The notes below the pieces were generated by a model that was given only the letters and a program-made list of their open reading frames with translations, did no database searches and was not told the origin of the DNA. DNA of 64,000 bases from Salegentibacter agarivorans (GTDB taxonomy: Bacteria; Bacteroidota; Bacteroidia; Flavobacteriales; Flavobacteriaceae). Shown here in pieces: positions 19,224 to 28,273 of the stretch (position 1 is its first letter; every line of letters starts with the position of its first letter). The translations under genes and the position numbers were made by a program. The DNA lies in NCBI RefSeq assembly GCF_900113135.1, contig NZ_FOOH01000005.1, positions 1 to 64,000 of the forward strand, given 5' to 3'.

Positions 19224-19787
19224 CTACAATTTATCCAGAGATTTTCGCTCCTGGTGGTGAAGTTTGTATTGGGATGGGTTTAAGCCGGTTTCTTTTTTGA
19301 AAAAAGTTGAAAGATACGCTGCACTACCAAATTGCAATTTATCGGCAATTTCTGAAATATTTAATTCATCATATTCCAGTAATTCTTTAATGCGTTCAGC
19401 TTTAATTTTATTTTGAAAACTTTGAATGCTTTGTCCTTCGGCTTTACTAAAAATACTGGTAAGATGACTATAATCGTAATGTAGTTCTTCACTTAAAACT
19501 TCAGAAAGCTTTTTGTTTTTAAAATCTTTGCGTTCGTAAACCCATTCAATAATTATAGATTTAATATCGGTAACAATTTTATCATGGCGTTCAGCTACAA
19601 TTTCAAATCCGTTTGCTTTAAGCGCTTCTTCAAAAAGCTTAAATTGCTCTAAAGAGAGCTCTTTCTCAAACTCTATCCTGCCTAAACTAATATCTACATA
19701 TTTAAGTTTTTGTTGCTCCAAAGTGTTTTCTACACTCATAAGGCAACGGTCACAAACCATGTTTTTTATATGTAAGATACTATTCAT
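19224..19787 (-). CDS. AraC-family regulator with N-terminal HMA-like metal-binding domain
   Basis: A 187-residue protein with a metallochaperone-like N terminus (residues 1-70, MVCDRC with C12 and C15) joined to a C-terminal AraC helix-turn-helix pair (residues about 95-180; LNISEIADKLQFGSAAYLSTFFKKETGLNPSQYK). The fusion suggests direct sensing of Cu(I) or another soft metal by the HMA-like domain. The sequence is MVCDRC rather than GMTCxxC, so the Gly-Met-Thr loop is changed. It is divergently placed from the haloperoxidase gene and directly upstream of the copper genes it probably controls. The control and metal identity are inferred. Confidence 0.88.
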   Translation of the reverse strand: MNSILHIKNMVCDRCLMSVENTLEQQKLKYVDISLGRIEFEKELSLEQFKLFEEALKANGFEIVAERHDKIVTDIKSIIIEWVYERKDFKNKKLSEVLSEELHYDYSHLTSIFSKAEGQSIQSFQNKIKAERIKELLEYDELNISEIADKLQFGSAAYLSTFFKKETGLNPSQYKLHHQERKSLDKL

Positions 19788-19852
19788 TTATAATTTAGTT
19801 TTTAGAATTTCTTTAAGCTGGTATGCTTTGCTGAAATAAAAAATAGTGAGTG

Positions 19853-19860
19853 CAAATTTA
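19853..19860 (-). promoter_or_regulatory. Candidate -7 element for the HMA-AraC regulator
   Basis: TAAATTTG on the minus strand matches TAnnTTTG, 65 bases upstream of the ATG at 19787. Confidence 0.45.
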
Positions 19861-20014
19861 CGAAGAATTAATCTTTCCTCTGTAATCTTAAAGAGTACCG
19901 AAAAATTACAAATTAAACTTGAAGAGGGTTTTTATTTAATAAACTTCAGGAAAAGGGAATAAAAGTGATTTTTAAAAAAATTATTTAAAAAAATTTTAAA
20001 ACCTACATTTTTAG

Positions 20015-20026
20015 GCAATCCATTGC
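20015..20026. promoter_or_regulatory. Operator-like palindrome A upstream of the haloperoxidase gene
   Basis: GCAATCCATTGC, followed by GTA, is a near-perfect palindrome. It resembles two sites upstream of the second susC gene and the GH9 gene, and has the GCAAn..nTTGC form of LacI-family operators, with CC rather than CG at the centre. It lies about 135 bases before the start codon. Confidence 0.4.
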
Positions 20027-20161
20027 GTAGACTGGGCTACGAGGCACTACCACCCTAATTTAAAAGTGTTTAGGGCAATCTGCTCCCGAAAAAAGCCGGA
20101 AATAATTTAGTAGGTATAAAAAAAATTCACTTATTTTATATGTTAATAAAAACAAAAAATT

Positions 20162-21676
20162 ATGTGGGGATTTATTACATTGCTTTTTTTAAATTTTCAA
20201 GGTGGAATGGAAGTTACTACAACCTCTCCTCCAACTACAGACAATAAAATTGAAGTAATTACTCCTAACGAAAAACTGGGAGAAAATAATCTTGCTTACA
20301 AATGGGGAAAATTAGCTTTAGAAGCTACAGCAAAAGATACCGACAGATTTAATCCAAGACCCACGATAAGTTCTCGTTTCCTCGGGCTTATTTTCACCGC
20401 AGTTTTTGATGCCTGGTCCCGGTATGATGATAAAGCAATTCCAGTTTATATGCAGGGCGTTGAACGACGCCCACTTCAAGAACAGAATTTAAAAAATAAG
20501 GAAATTGCCATAAGTTATGCGGCTTTTAGGACTATGAACGAATATTACTTTACCGATGAGTCTATGTTTCGGGAATTTATGGTAGAACTGGGATTAGACC
20601 CAGATGACACCTCTTTAGATCCTAATACCGCTGTTGGAATAGGTAACCTGGCAGCAAAAGCCGTAATAGAAGCCAGGCATAATGATGGCGCAAATCAATA
20701 TGGAGAAGAAGAAGGCTCTAATGGTAAGGCTTATTTTGATTATATGGGTTACAAACCCGTTAATTCTGCCGATGAGAATATAGACCTTAACAGGTGGCAA
20801 TCTAAATATTTCTCTGATGGAAAAGGAGGCCAATTCGTTCCAAAATGTTTAACGCCCTACTGGCACAAGGTGGAGCCAGTTGGATTACAATCGGCAGACC
20901 AGTTCAGGCCGGGACCACCACCAATGGTAGGTTCAAAACAATTAGAGGAAGAAGTAAAAGAAGTAGTAGAATTACAGGCAAATCTAACCGATGAGCAAAG
21001 AGCCCTGGTAGAATTTATGCGAGATGGCCCGCAATCGGTACAACAGGCCGGCCATTGGCTAAAGTTTGCCCAGGAAGTTTCAGTTCGGGATCAACATAAC
21101 CTGGATAAAGATGTAAAAATGTATTTCTACAACCAGATCACTGCAATGGATGCATTTATTGCCTGCTGGGATAGTAAAATGTATTACGATTACGCCCGGC
21201 CTTATGCTTTAGTTCATGAATTTTTCAAAGACGAAGATATTTACGGTTGGGGAGGCCCAGAAAAAGGAATGGTAGAAATGAAAGGACAGGACTGGAGACC
21301 ATATTCTCCTTCAACTTTCTTATGCCCTCCTTTTCCCGGTTATGTATCGGGCCACAGTGCCATTAGTGGTGCCTGTGGTGAAGCTTTAAAACTTTTTACC
21401 GGAAGTGACGAATTTGGGTCTGAAGTTACATTAACTCCCGGCATCCTAACAGAGCCAAACCGACTTGGTAAGGAAGTCACTTTAGAATTCCCTACTTTCT
21501 CGGAAGCTGCAGAAATGGCCGGTTTATCCCGGGTTCTTGGCGGTTACCATATCCAGGCAGATAATATTGAAGGGCTAAAGTTAGGAAGAAAGGTAGCCCG
21601 GGAAAACTGGATCTTCTTTAAAAAACACATAGGAGAACCTGTAATAAGCAACCACACCAGTCTTTCAAATAATTAA
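20162..21676 (+). CDS. Vanadium-dependent haloperoxidase / PAP2-family protein
   Basis: The three anion-binding motifs of the vanadium haloperoxidase/acid phosphatase superfamily are present: WDSKMYYDYARP (Lys and Arg-Pro, about residue 338-346), PGYVSGHSAISG (SGH at about 396) and SRVLGGYHIQAD (Arg and His, about 458-463). Members oxidise halides with peroxide or remove phosphate; the sequence does not decide which. 504 residues is usual for bacterial relatives. The start at 20162 gives MWGFITLLFLNFQGG, a hydrophobic stretch that could be a weak signal peptide. It is followed after 71 bases by the FG-GAP gene, and the two are probably co-transcribed. Confidence 0.85.
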   Translation: MWGFITLLFLNFQGGMEVTTTSPPTTDNKIEVITPNEKLGENNLAYKWGKLALEATAKDTDRFNPRPTISSRFLGLIFTAVFDAWSRYDDKAIPVYMQGVERRPLQEQNLKNKEIAISYAAFRTMNEYYFTDESMFREFMVELGLDPDDTSLDPNTAVGIGNLAAKAVIEARHNDGANQYGEEEGSNGKAYFDYMGYKPVNSADENIDLNRWQSKYFSDGKGGQFVPKCLTPYWHKVEPVGLQSADQFRPGPPPMVGSKQLEEEVKEVVELQANLTDEQRALVEFMRDGPQSVQQAGHWLKFAQEVSVRDQHNLDKDVKMYFYNQITAMDAFIACWDSKMYYDYARPYALVHEFFKDEDIYGWGGPEKGMVEMKGQDWRPYSPSTFLCPPFPGYVSGHSAISGACGEALKLFTGSDEFGSEVTLTPGILTEPNRLGKEVTLEFPTFSEAAEMAGLSRVLGGYHIQADNIEGLKLGRKVARENWIFFKKHIGEPVISNHTSLSNN

Positions 21677-21747
21677 TCCCTGGAATTTCAATAAATAGCC
21701 ATACCAGGTTAAATTCAAACAATACCCTCCAAAATAATCATCCCAAA

Positions 21748-24700
21748 ATGAAAATACTTTATAAGTCATTTTTCCTGATTTTTTTCTTTTTAATTATTTC
21801 GTGTAAGGATTCTGCCCCAGAGGAAAAGGAATTAGCGAAAAAAGAATCGACTGAAAATACTAAAATCTTCAGCAATGTTTCTGCCGCAAAATCTGGTATC
21901 AATTTTAGTAACAACCTTACCGAAAACGATTCCTTAAATTACTTTACCTACTCTTATATTTATATGGGTGGAGGGGTATCTACCGGAGACATTAATAACG
22001 ATGGCCTTCCAGATCTTTATTTTACAGGAAACCAGGTTCCCAATAAACTTTATTTGAATAAAGGAAATATGGAATTTGAAGATATTACAGAATCTGCCGG
22101 GGTTGCGGGAGATGAGAGATGGTACACAGGAGTCACCATGGCCGATGTTAATGCAGATGGTTTTCTGGATATTTATCTTTCTGTAGGAGGAAAATTTCAA
22201 CCTAAAAACAACCAGCTCTTTATAAATAATGGAGATGGAACTTTTAGTGAAAAAGCTAAAGAATATGGTTTAGACGATCCCGGTAATAGTGTACAGGCCA
22301 CCTTTTTTGATTACGACAAAGATGGTGACCTTGATGTTTACATAGCCAATTACCCTCCAACCCGTTTTGACGCTCCAAATTTTGTATATGAATACCAAAT
22401 GAATAGTGTAACCGATCTGCAAACCGATCATTTAATGCGTAACGACGGTGGGAAATTTACCGATGTTACTAACGAAGCAGGGGTTAGAAGTTTCGGGTTA
22501 ACGCTCTCTGCAACAGTTGGAGATTTAAATAACGATGGTTGGCCAGACCTCTATATTTCTAACGATTTTAGTTCCCCAGATTTTATGTATATAAACAATG
22601 GGGAAGGCAGTTTTAGAGAAGTGGTAAAAGATGCTACCTCTCACACTTCATTTTACGGAATGGGTGTAGATATAGCAGATTATAATAACGATGGGCTTTT
22701 AGATATTTATCAGGTAGATATGTCTGCCAAAGATAATAGGAGAAAAAAAGCCAATATGGCCAGTATGAACCCCGATTTGTTCTGGGGTACTGTAGAAGCT
22801 GGTTTTCACTATCAATACATGCAGAACGTGCTGCAAACCAATACGGGAGTTTTTAACAATAACACACCGTTTTTTGCAGATCAATCCCGTATTGCCGGTG
22901 CCGCTTCTACAGATTGGAGCTGGGGCCCGCTTTTTGCCGATTTTGATAATGACGGCCATAAAGATCTTTTTGTAACCAACGGCACACGAAGAGAAATAAA
23001 CAACAACGATTATTTTAACGAGCTTAAAAACAAGTCGCTTACTAAAGAAGACCGTCTTGAAAAAAGTTTAAATATTCCTTCAGAAAAAATAGACAATTTT
23101 ATTTTTGAAAATAACGGTGATCTTACCTTTAATATAGCTAATGAAAAATGGGGAATTGTATATGAAGGATTTTCTAACGGAGTAGTTTATGTAGATCTTG
23201 ACAATGATGGTGATTTGGAAATTATCACCAACAATATAGACGACACAGCTTCGGTTTTTGAAAACCAGAGTTCCACAAAAAATAATTATGTGCAAATTAA
23301 ACTGCAAGGACCCGAGAAAAATAAATTCGGTATAGGCAGCAGGGCGTATGTTACCGCAAACGATACTGAACAGATGCAGGAATTAACTTTGTCCCGTGGC
23401 TTTCAGTCTTCTGTGGCGCCTCAACTTCATTTTGGACTTGCGCAGGCAGATCTTATTGACGAAATTAGAATTGAATGGCCAGATGGGAAAGTTGAAATAA
23501 GGGAGGATGTAGAAGCAAATCAGTTTCTAAGTTTTAATTACGAAGATGCTTCAGCAATAGAAACCTCTAATGAACTAAAGCCTGAAACCTTATTTTCAAC
23601 AATAACAGATTCAACTTCATTTCCTAATCATAAGCATATTGAAAATGAGTACGACGATTTTAAAGACGAAGTACTTCTTCCCCACCGCACCTCTACCTTT
23701 GGTCCCAGTATCGCGGTTGGAGATTTAAACGGCGATGGTAAAGAAGATTTTATTGTAGGAGGTGCAGCCACTTATGAAGCAGGATTATATTTTTGGACTG
23801 AGAACGGCTTTAAAAAGCAAACCAGTGCTGCTTTTGGAAAGGATAAAGCTTACGAAGACCTTGACGCGTTAATTTTTGATGCTAACGGAAATGGCCATAA
23901 CGATATCTATGTAGTTAGTGGAGGCAATGAGTTTGATCCAGATTCTGAAATGCTTCAGGACAGGTTATATATCAATGATGGAAAAGGGAATTTTACAAGA
24001 GACTTAAATGCTCTCCCAAAAATGCACGACAGTGGTTCTAAAGTATACAAAGCCGATTTTGATAAAGATGGAAAGGAAGAATTATTGGTTTTGGGAAGAT
24101 TAGTTCCCGGTAATTATCCAAAACCCGCTAACAGTTATATTTTAAAAAATAACAGCAAAAATGGAAAAGTATCGTTTAAAGATGTAACTCAATCGGTTGC
24201 TCCATTTCTTCAATCTTTAGGGATGGCAACCAGTGCAGAAATTGTTGATTTTGATAATGACGGCTGGCAGGATATTATTATAGTAGGTGAATGGATGCCA
24301 ATAAAAATTTTCAGGAATAATAAAACAGCATTTACGGATGTTTCTGAAGATATGGGAATTAGCGATGATACTGCCGGCTGGTGGTGGAGTATTAAAAAAG
24401 GTGATTTTGATAATGACGGGGACCAGGATTTTATAGTAGGAAATCTAGGTGAAAATTATAAATATACAGCCAGCGAAGACGAAACCTTTGACATCTATTT
24501 TAAAGATTTTGATGGAAATAATAACAGTGATATTGTTTTAAGCTATTATAACAAAGGAGAAAAGTTTCCATTGAGAGGAAGAGAATGCTCCTCCCAACAA
24601 ATTCCCGGTATAAAGGAGAAGTTTCCAGATTACGAATCTTTTTCAACAGCTACCCTGGAGGACGTTTATTCGGAAAAAGAACTGGAGAATTCTCTCCATT

Positions 24701-25083
24701 ACCAGGTAAAATCTTTTTCCAGCATCTATTTAGAAAATGCTGAAGGGAAATTTAAAATTCACAAACTACCAAACGTGGCCCAAATATCTTCAATTAATCA
24801 AATTCTTGTAAAAGATTATGATAAGGACGGCCATCTTGACGCTTTAATTGCCGGGAACCTTTTCTGGTCTGAAGTAGAAACCACAAGAAACGATGCCGGG
24901 TATGGAATGCTCCTTAAAGGAGATGGAACCGGTAATTTTAACCCAATTGTACCTTCTAAAAGTGGTTTCTTCGTACCAGGAGATGTGAAAGATATGGCCA
25001 CCATTGAGGTTGAAAACCAGGAAGTTATTATTGCAGTAAAAAACAACAGTCCTATTCAATATATTGAGATGAAAGACCAATAA
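21748..25083 (+). CDS. Giant FG-GAP/VCBS repeat lipoprotein with ASPIC/UnbV domain
   Basis: 1111 residues starting with a lipoprotein signal MKILYKSFFLIFFFLIISC (cysteine about 19). At least a dozen calcium-binding FG-GAP blades are visible by their DxNxDGxxDxY loops, e.g. DINNDGLPDLYF, DLNNDGWPDLYIS, DFDNDGHKDLFV, DLNGDGKEDFIVGG and DFDNDGDQDFIVG, suggesting two seven-bladed propellers. An ASPIC/UnbV segment (GIGSRAYV, LHFGLAQADLIDEIRIEWPDG) lies between them around residues 510-590. Probably displayed on the cell surface and used for binding or adhesion. In Flavobacteriia such proteins often sit beside SusC/SusD pairs, as here; the exact role is not known. Confidence 0.92.
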   Translation: MKILYKSFFLIFFFLIISCKDSAPEEKELAKKESTENTKIFSNVSAAKSGINFSNNLTENDSLNYFTYSYIYMGGGVSTGDINNDGLPDLYFTGNQVPNKLYLNKGNMEFEDITESAGVAGDERWYTGVTMADVNADGFLDIYLSVGGKFQPKNNQLFINNGDGTFSEKAKEYGLDDPGNSVQATFFDYDKDGDLDVYIANYPPTRFDAPNFVYEYQMNSVTDLQTDHLMRNDGGKFTDVTNEAGVRSFGLTLSATVGDLNNDGWPDLYISNDFSSPDFMYINNGEGSFREVVKDATSHTSFYGMGVDIADYNNDGLLDIYQVDMSAKDNRRKKANMASMNPDLFWGTVEAGFHYQYMQNVLQTNTGVFNNNTPFFADQSRIAGAASTDWSWGPLFADFDNDGHKDLFVTNGTRREINNNDYFNELKNKSLTKEDRLEKSLNIPSEKIDNFIFENNGDLTFNIANEKWGIVYEGFSNGVVYVDLDNDGDLEIITNNIDDTASVFENQSSTKNNYVQIKLQGPEKNKFGIGSRAYVTANDTEQMQELTLSRGFQSSVAPQLHFGLAQADLIDEIRIEWPDGKVEIREDVEANQFLSFNYEDASAIETSNELKPETLFSTITDSTSFPNHKHIENEYDDFKDEVLLPHRTSTFGPSIAVGDLNGDGKEDFIVGGAATYEAGLYFWTENGFKKQTSAAFGKDKAYEDLDALIFDANGNGHNDIYVVSGGNEFDPDSEMLQDRLYINDGKGNFTRDLNALPKMHDSGSKVYKADFDKDGKEELLVLGRLVPGNYPKPANSYILKNNSKNGKVSFKDVTQSVAPFLQSLGMATSAEIVDFDNDGWQDIIIVGEWMPIKIFRNNKTAFTDVSEDMGISDDTAGWWWSIKKGDFDNDGDQDFIVGNLGENYKYTASEDETFDIYFKDFDGNNNSDIVLSYYNKGEKFPLRGRECSSQQIPGIKEKFPDYESFSTATLEDVYSEKELENSLHYQVKSFSSIYLENAEGKFKIHKLPNVAQISSINQILVKDYDKDGHLDALIAGNLFWSEVETTRNDAGYGMLLKGDGTGNFNPIVPSKSGFFVPGDVKDMATIEVENQEVIIAVKNNSPIQYIEMKDQ

Positions 25084-25173
25084 CGTTAATGATGTGATAA
25101 TAACACTTATAATTATTACATAATCAATGATATAATGAAAAAAAATTACGAAAATTAGAGATTTTTTTTAGAA

Positions 25174-25185
25174 AACCGATTGCGT
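25174..25185. promoter_or_regulatory. Operator-like palindrome B upstream of the second susC
   Basis: AACCGATTGCGT, a CAAnCGnTTG-type LacI-family-like site with one imperfect half. It lies 15 bases before TACATTTA (25201-25208), a one-mismatch -7 element, so a protein bound here would cover the -33 region. It begins 67 bases before the susC start. Confidence 0.45.
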
Positions 25186-25240
25186 AAAATTATTTTTTAT
25201 TACATTTAAACCGAATTAATAAACTAACTAACAAATAATT

Positions 25241-28200
25241 ATGAAAAACAATTACTTGAAAAGGGGGCTTTTCATTGTAACATTCTTTTGTTTTGGCTTT
25301 ATTACAGCCCAGCAAACCGTTACGGGAACAGTAAGTGACGAATCCGGTCCTATACCAGGAGTGAACGTCATAGAGCGAGGAACCTCCAACGGTACAACTA
25401 CAGACTTTGATGGAAATTATAGTATAGAGGTAAGCGAAGGCGCAGTTCTCGTTTTCAGCTATATAAGTTATCAAACCCAGGAAATTGCCGTTAACGATCA
25501 AAGCGTTATTGATGTAAACTTAGTCGCCGGGTCAGAATCCCTGGACGATGTTATTGTGGTAGGGTATGGTACTCAAAGTAGAGCAGAAGTTACAGGGGCT
25601 ATTTCATCTATTGATACAGAAGAGATTAATAGTCTTCCGGTATCTACCGCAGAGCAGGCCTTACAAGGTAGAGCTTCTGGTGTTACCGTAATTAACTCAG
25701 GTTCTCCCGGTAACTCACCTGCTGTTAGAATTAGAGGTTTGGCCTCACCTAACAATAACGACCCATTATATGTTATAGACGGTGTTATCGCCGGTGGTTT
25801 GGGTAGTTTAAACCCTAATGATATTGAGAACATACAGGTTCTTAAAGATGCGTCTACTACTGCTGTTTACGGTTCTAGAGGTGCAAATGGGGTTGTACTT
25901 GTTACTACCAAATCTGGAACGGCTTCACAAAAAGCTCAACTAAGTCTTGATACTTATACGGGAGTTCAATTTAATAGTAATCGTTACGATTTATTAAATA
26001 GAGAGCAATACATACAATACGCAAGAGAAGTAACAGATACTGATCCAGAGCGCCTTACCAATCCTGAGTATGCAGACTTTATTGACAATAATACAGACTG
26101 GCAGGATGAAATTTTTAGAACCGGGGTGATGAAAAGTATCAACCTTGGACTTTCAGGTGGTAATGAAAACAGTAATTACAGGTTTTCTGGAGGATACCTA
26201 AACCAGGAAGGTGCGGTTATAGAAACAGAATTTGAACGTTTTAACTTTAGATCTAATAGTAACTTTAATTTTGGTAAACTTAGTTTTGGTCAAACATTAA
26301 ACGTAGCTTTCACTTTACAGAATCCTGAAAGAGAAGACGGAGGTAGATCAATAATAGAACACGCAATAAAATCAGCGCCATATTTAAGCGTTTATAACCC
26401 AGACAATAGAGGTGGTTTCCAGGGACCAAACTCTGCACTAGATGGCCAGGATGCGGCCAACCCGGTTAGAGTTCAAACCTTAGGAAGCGCCGAGAATAAA
26501 GGACTTACTATTTTAGGTAGCCTTTTTGCTGAATACGAAATAATTGATGGCCTTACTTTTAAGAGCCAGGCAGGTATAGATTATTATAAGTATAATAACA
26601 ATAATTTTATTCCTTCTTATAACGATGATAGTAATGGTGGAACCCATCAATTTGGTTTTGCTCAAATCACAAAAAACAGTGGTACCAATCAATCGCTTAC
26701 ACTTACCAATAGCTTAAACTATAAATTTGAGGTAGCAGATTTTCACAACTTCGAAGTTTTAGTTTTAGCAGAAGATCAAACTATTGATAGTGAAAGCCTG
26801 AATGCAAGTAGCCAGAATCCAATTACAGATGATGTAGAAGAACTATCTCTTAATCAAGCAGGCCTGTCTTCAGCTTCTTCAGAATATAGAAGAGTTGGTT
26901 ATTTAGGACGATTAAATTATAATTTTGATCAAAAATATCTTTTGTCTGGATCTTATCGTCAAGATGCTTCCAGCCGTTTTGGAGCAAATAACCGTTGGGG
27001 TACTTTCTGGTCTGTTTCTGCAGGTTGGAACGTAGCTAAAGAAAGCTTTATGCAAGATACAGACTTTAATAACTTCAAAATTAGAGGTAGTTGGGGTACA
27101 ACCGGTAACGACCAGATTGGTAACTATCGTTATGCTTCTACACTTGTTACAAGCTTTATTTACCCAATTGGAGGTGCAGCTGTACAGGGTACTACTGCTG
27201 AAGGACTTCCCAATCAAAACCTTAAATGGGAGGAAGTTACTATGAAGAACATTGGTTTAGATTTGGGTATGTTTAATAATGCCTTAACTCTATCCATGGA
27301 ATATTATAGTAACCAAAGTGATGATCTTCTTTACGAATTACCACTTCCGCTTAGTTTAGGTTACAATGTACCAACTATAGCTTCTAACGTTGGGTCCGTA
27401 AAAACAACAGGTTTTGAAGCTGATCTTGGATATAACGATTACGAAGGTGAATTTACCTGGTCTGCCAATTTAAACCTGGGAACCAGTAAAAACGAAGTTC
27501 TTTCTATAGGTAGCCTGGATCAGGTTCAGGGAGGATTTTTTGAGAATGAATATCTTACAAGAATTGCTCCGGGAGAACCATTATTCCATTTCTATGGCTT
27601 AAAAACCGATGGTATCTACCAAAATCAGGCAGAAGTAGATGAGGTATTCACTGCAAATCCAGATCAAACAGCTGTGCAACCTGGAGATATTCGCTTTTTA
27701 GATCTTAACGGAGACGGGGATATTACTGCTGCAGATAAAACTGTAATAGGAAATCCATATCCAACACTTACAATGGGACTTAATTTAAGTGCCCAGTATA
27801 AGAACTTTGATGTTTCAATGTTTATTCAGGGTGCGTATGGTCACGAAATTTATAATACTAACTTATATGACCTTGAAGGAATGCCAAGACTATTTAATAG
27901 CGGTGTAGCTGTTTTAAATAGATGGACAGGAGAAGGAACTTCAAATACGATACCACGTGCTTTAGGAGCTCCACAAAACCTTAATGCTTCGGATCGTTTT
28001 ATAGAAGATGGATCTTATACCAGGCTTAAGAATTTAAATATTGGATATACTTTTGATGAAGATATATTTGGTGAATCTCTTGCCAATTTAAGAATATACA
28101 TAAGTGGACAAAACCTGATTACCCTAACCGATTATTCCGGACTTGATCCTGAAATTGGTGTTGACAACGTATTGCAACAGGGTACGGGAGCTATAGGTAT

Positions 28201-28261
28201 TGATAGAGGTTTATATCCTCAGCCTACTTCATTAACATTTGGTCTACAATTAGGATTTTAA
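25241..28261 (+). CDS. SusC/RagA-family TonB-dependent receptor (second locus)
   Basis: Outer-membrane importer of 1006 residues. A Sec signal (ending FGFITAQQ) is followed by a CarboxypepD_reg-like domain (TVSDESGPIPGVNVIERG), the plug (VIVVGYGTQSRAEVTGAISS; VYGSRGANGVVLVTTK) and the barrel ending LTFGLQLGF. There is no STN domain. It is followed after 12 bases by its SusD partner, and 157 bases separate it from the FG-GAP gene. The operator-like palindrome upstream implies that it has its own regulated promoter. Confidence 0.95.
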   Translation: MKNNYLKRGLFIVTFFCFGFITAQQTVTGTVSDESGPIPGVNVIERGTSNGTTTDFDGNYSIEVSEGAVLVFSYISYQTQEIAVNDQSVIDVNLVAGSESLDDVIVVGYGTQSRAEVTGAISSIDTEEINSLPVSTAEQALQGRASGVTVINSGSPGNSPAVRIRGLASPNNNDPLYVIDGVIAGGLGSLNPNDIENIQVLKDASTTAVYGSRGANGVVLVTTKSGTASQKAQLSLDTYTGVQFNSNRYDLLNREQYIQYAREVTDTDPERLTNPEYADFIDNNTDWQDEIFRTGVMKSINLGLSGGNENSNYRFSGGYLNQEGAVIETEFERFNFRSNSNFNFGKLSFGQTLNVAFTLQNPEREDGGRSIIEHAIKSAPYLSVYNPDNRGGFQGPNSALDGQDAANPVRVQTLGSAENKGLTILGSLFAEYEIIDGLTFKSQAGIDYYKYNNNNFIPSYNDDSNGGTHQFGFAQITKNSGTNQSLTLTNSLNYKFEVADFHNFEVLVLAEDQTIDSESLNASSQNPITDDVEELSLNQAGLSSASSEYRRVGYLGRLNYNFDQKYLLSGSYRQDASSRFGANNRWGTFWSVSAGWNVAKESFMQDTDFNNFKIRGSWGTTGNDQIGNYRYASTLVTSFIYPIGGAAVQGTTAEGLPNQNLKWEEVTMKNIGLDLGMFNNALTLSMEYYSNQSDDLLYELPLPLSLGYNVPTIASNVGSVKTTGFEADLGYNDYEGEFTWSANLNLGTSKNEVLSIGSLDQVQGGFFENEYLTRIAPGEPLFHFYGLKTDGIYQNQAEVDEVFTANPDQTAVQPGDIRFLDLNGDGDITAADKTVIGNPYPTLTMGLNLSAQYKNFDVSMFIQGAYGHEIYNTNLYDLEGMPRLFNSGVAVLNRWTGEGTSNTIPRALGAPQNLNASDRFIEDGSYTRLKNLNIGYTFDEDIFGESLANLRIYISGQNLITLTDYSGLDPEIGVDNVLQQGTGAIGIDRGLYPQPTSLTFGLQLGF

Positions 28262-28273
28262 AAAAATACAATT

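Larger units (their letters stand above)
19788..20161. other. Divergent intergenic region with promoter and operator candidates
   Basis: 374 bases between the leftward AraC gene and the rightward haloperoxidase gene. It holds a minus-strand -7 candidate (19853-19860) and the palindrome at 20015-20026. CCCTAA and TTAGGG (about 20052-20075) can form a short hairpin in the leader of the haloperoxidase gene. No consensus -7 element was found for the plus-strand gene and no coding frame was seen. Confidence 0.45.
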
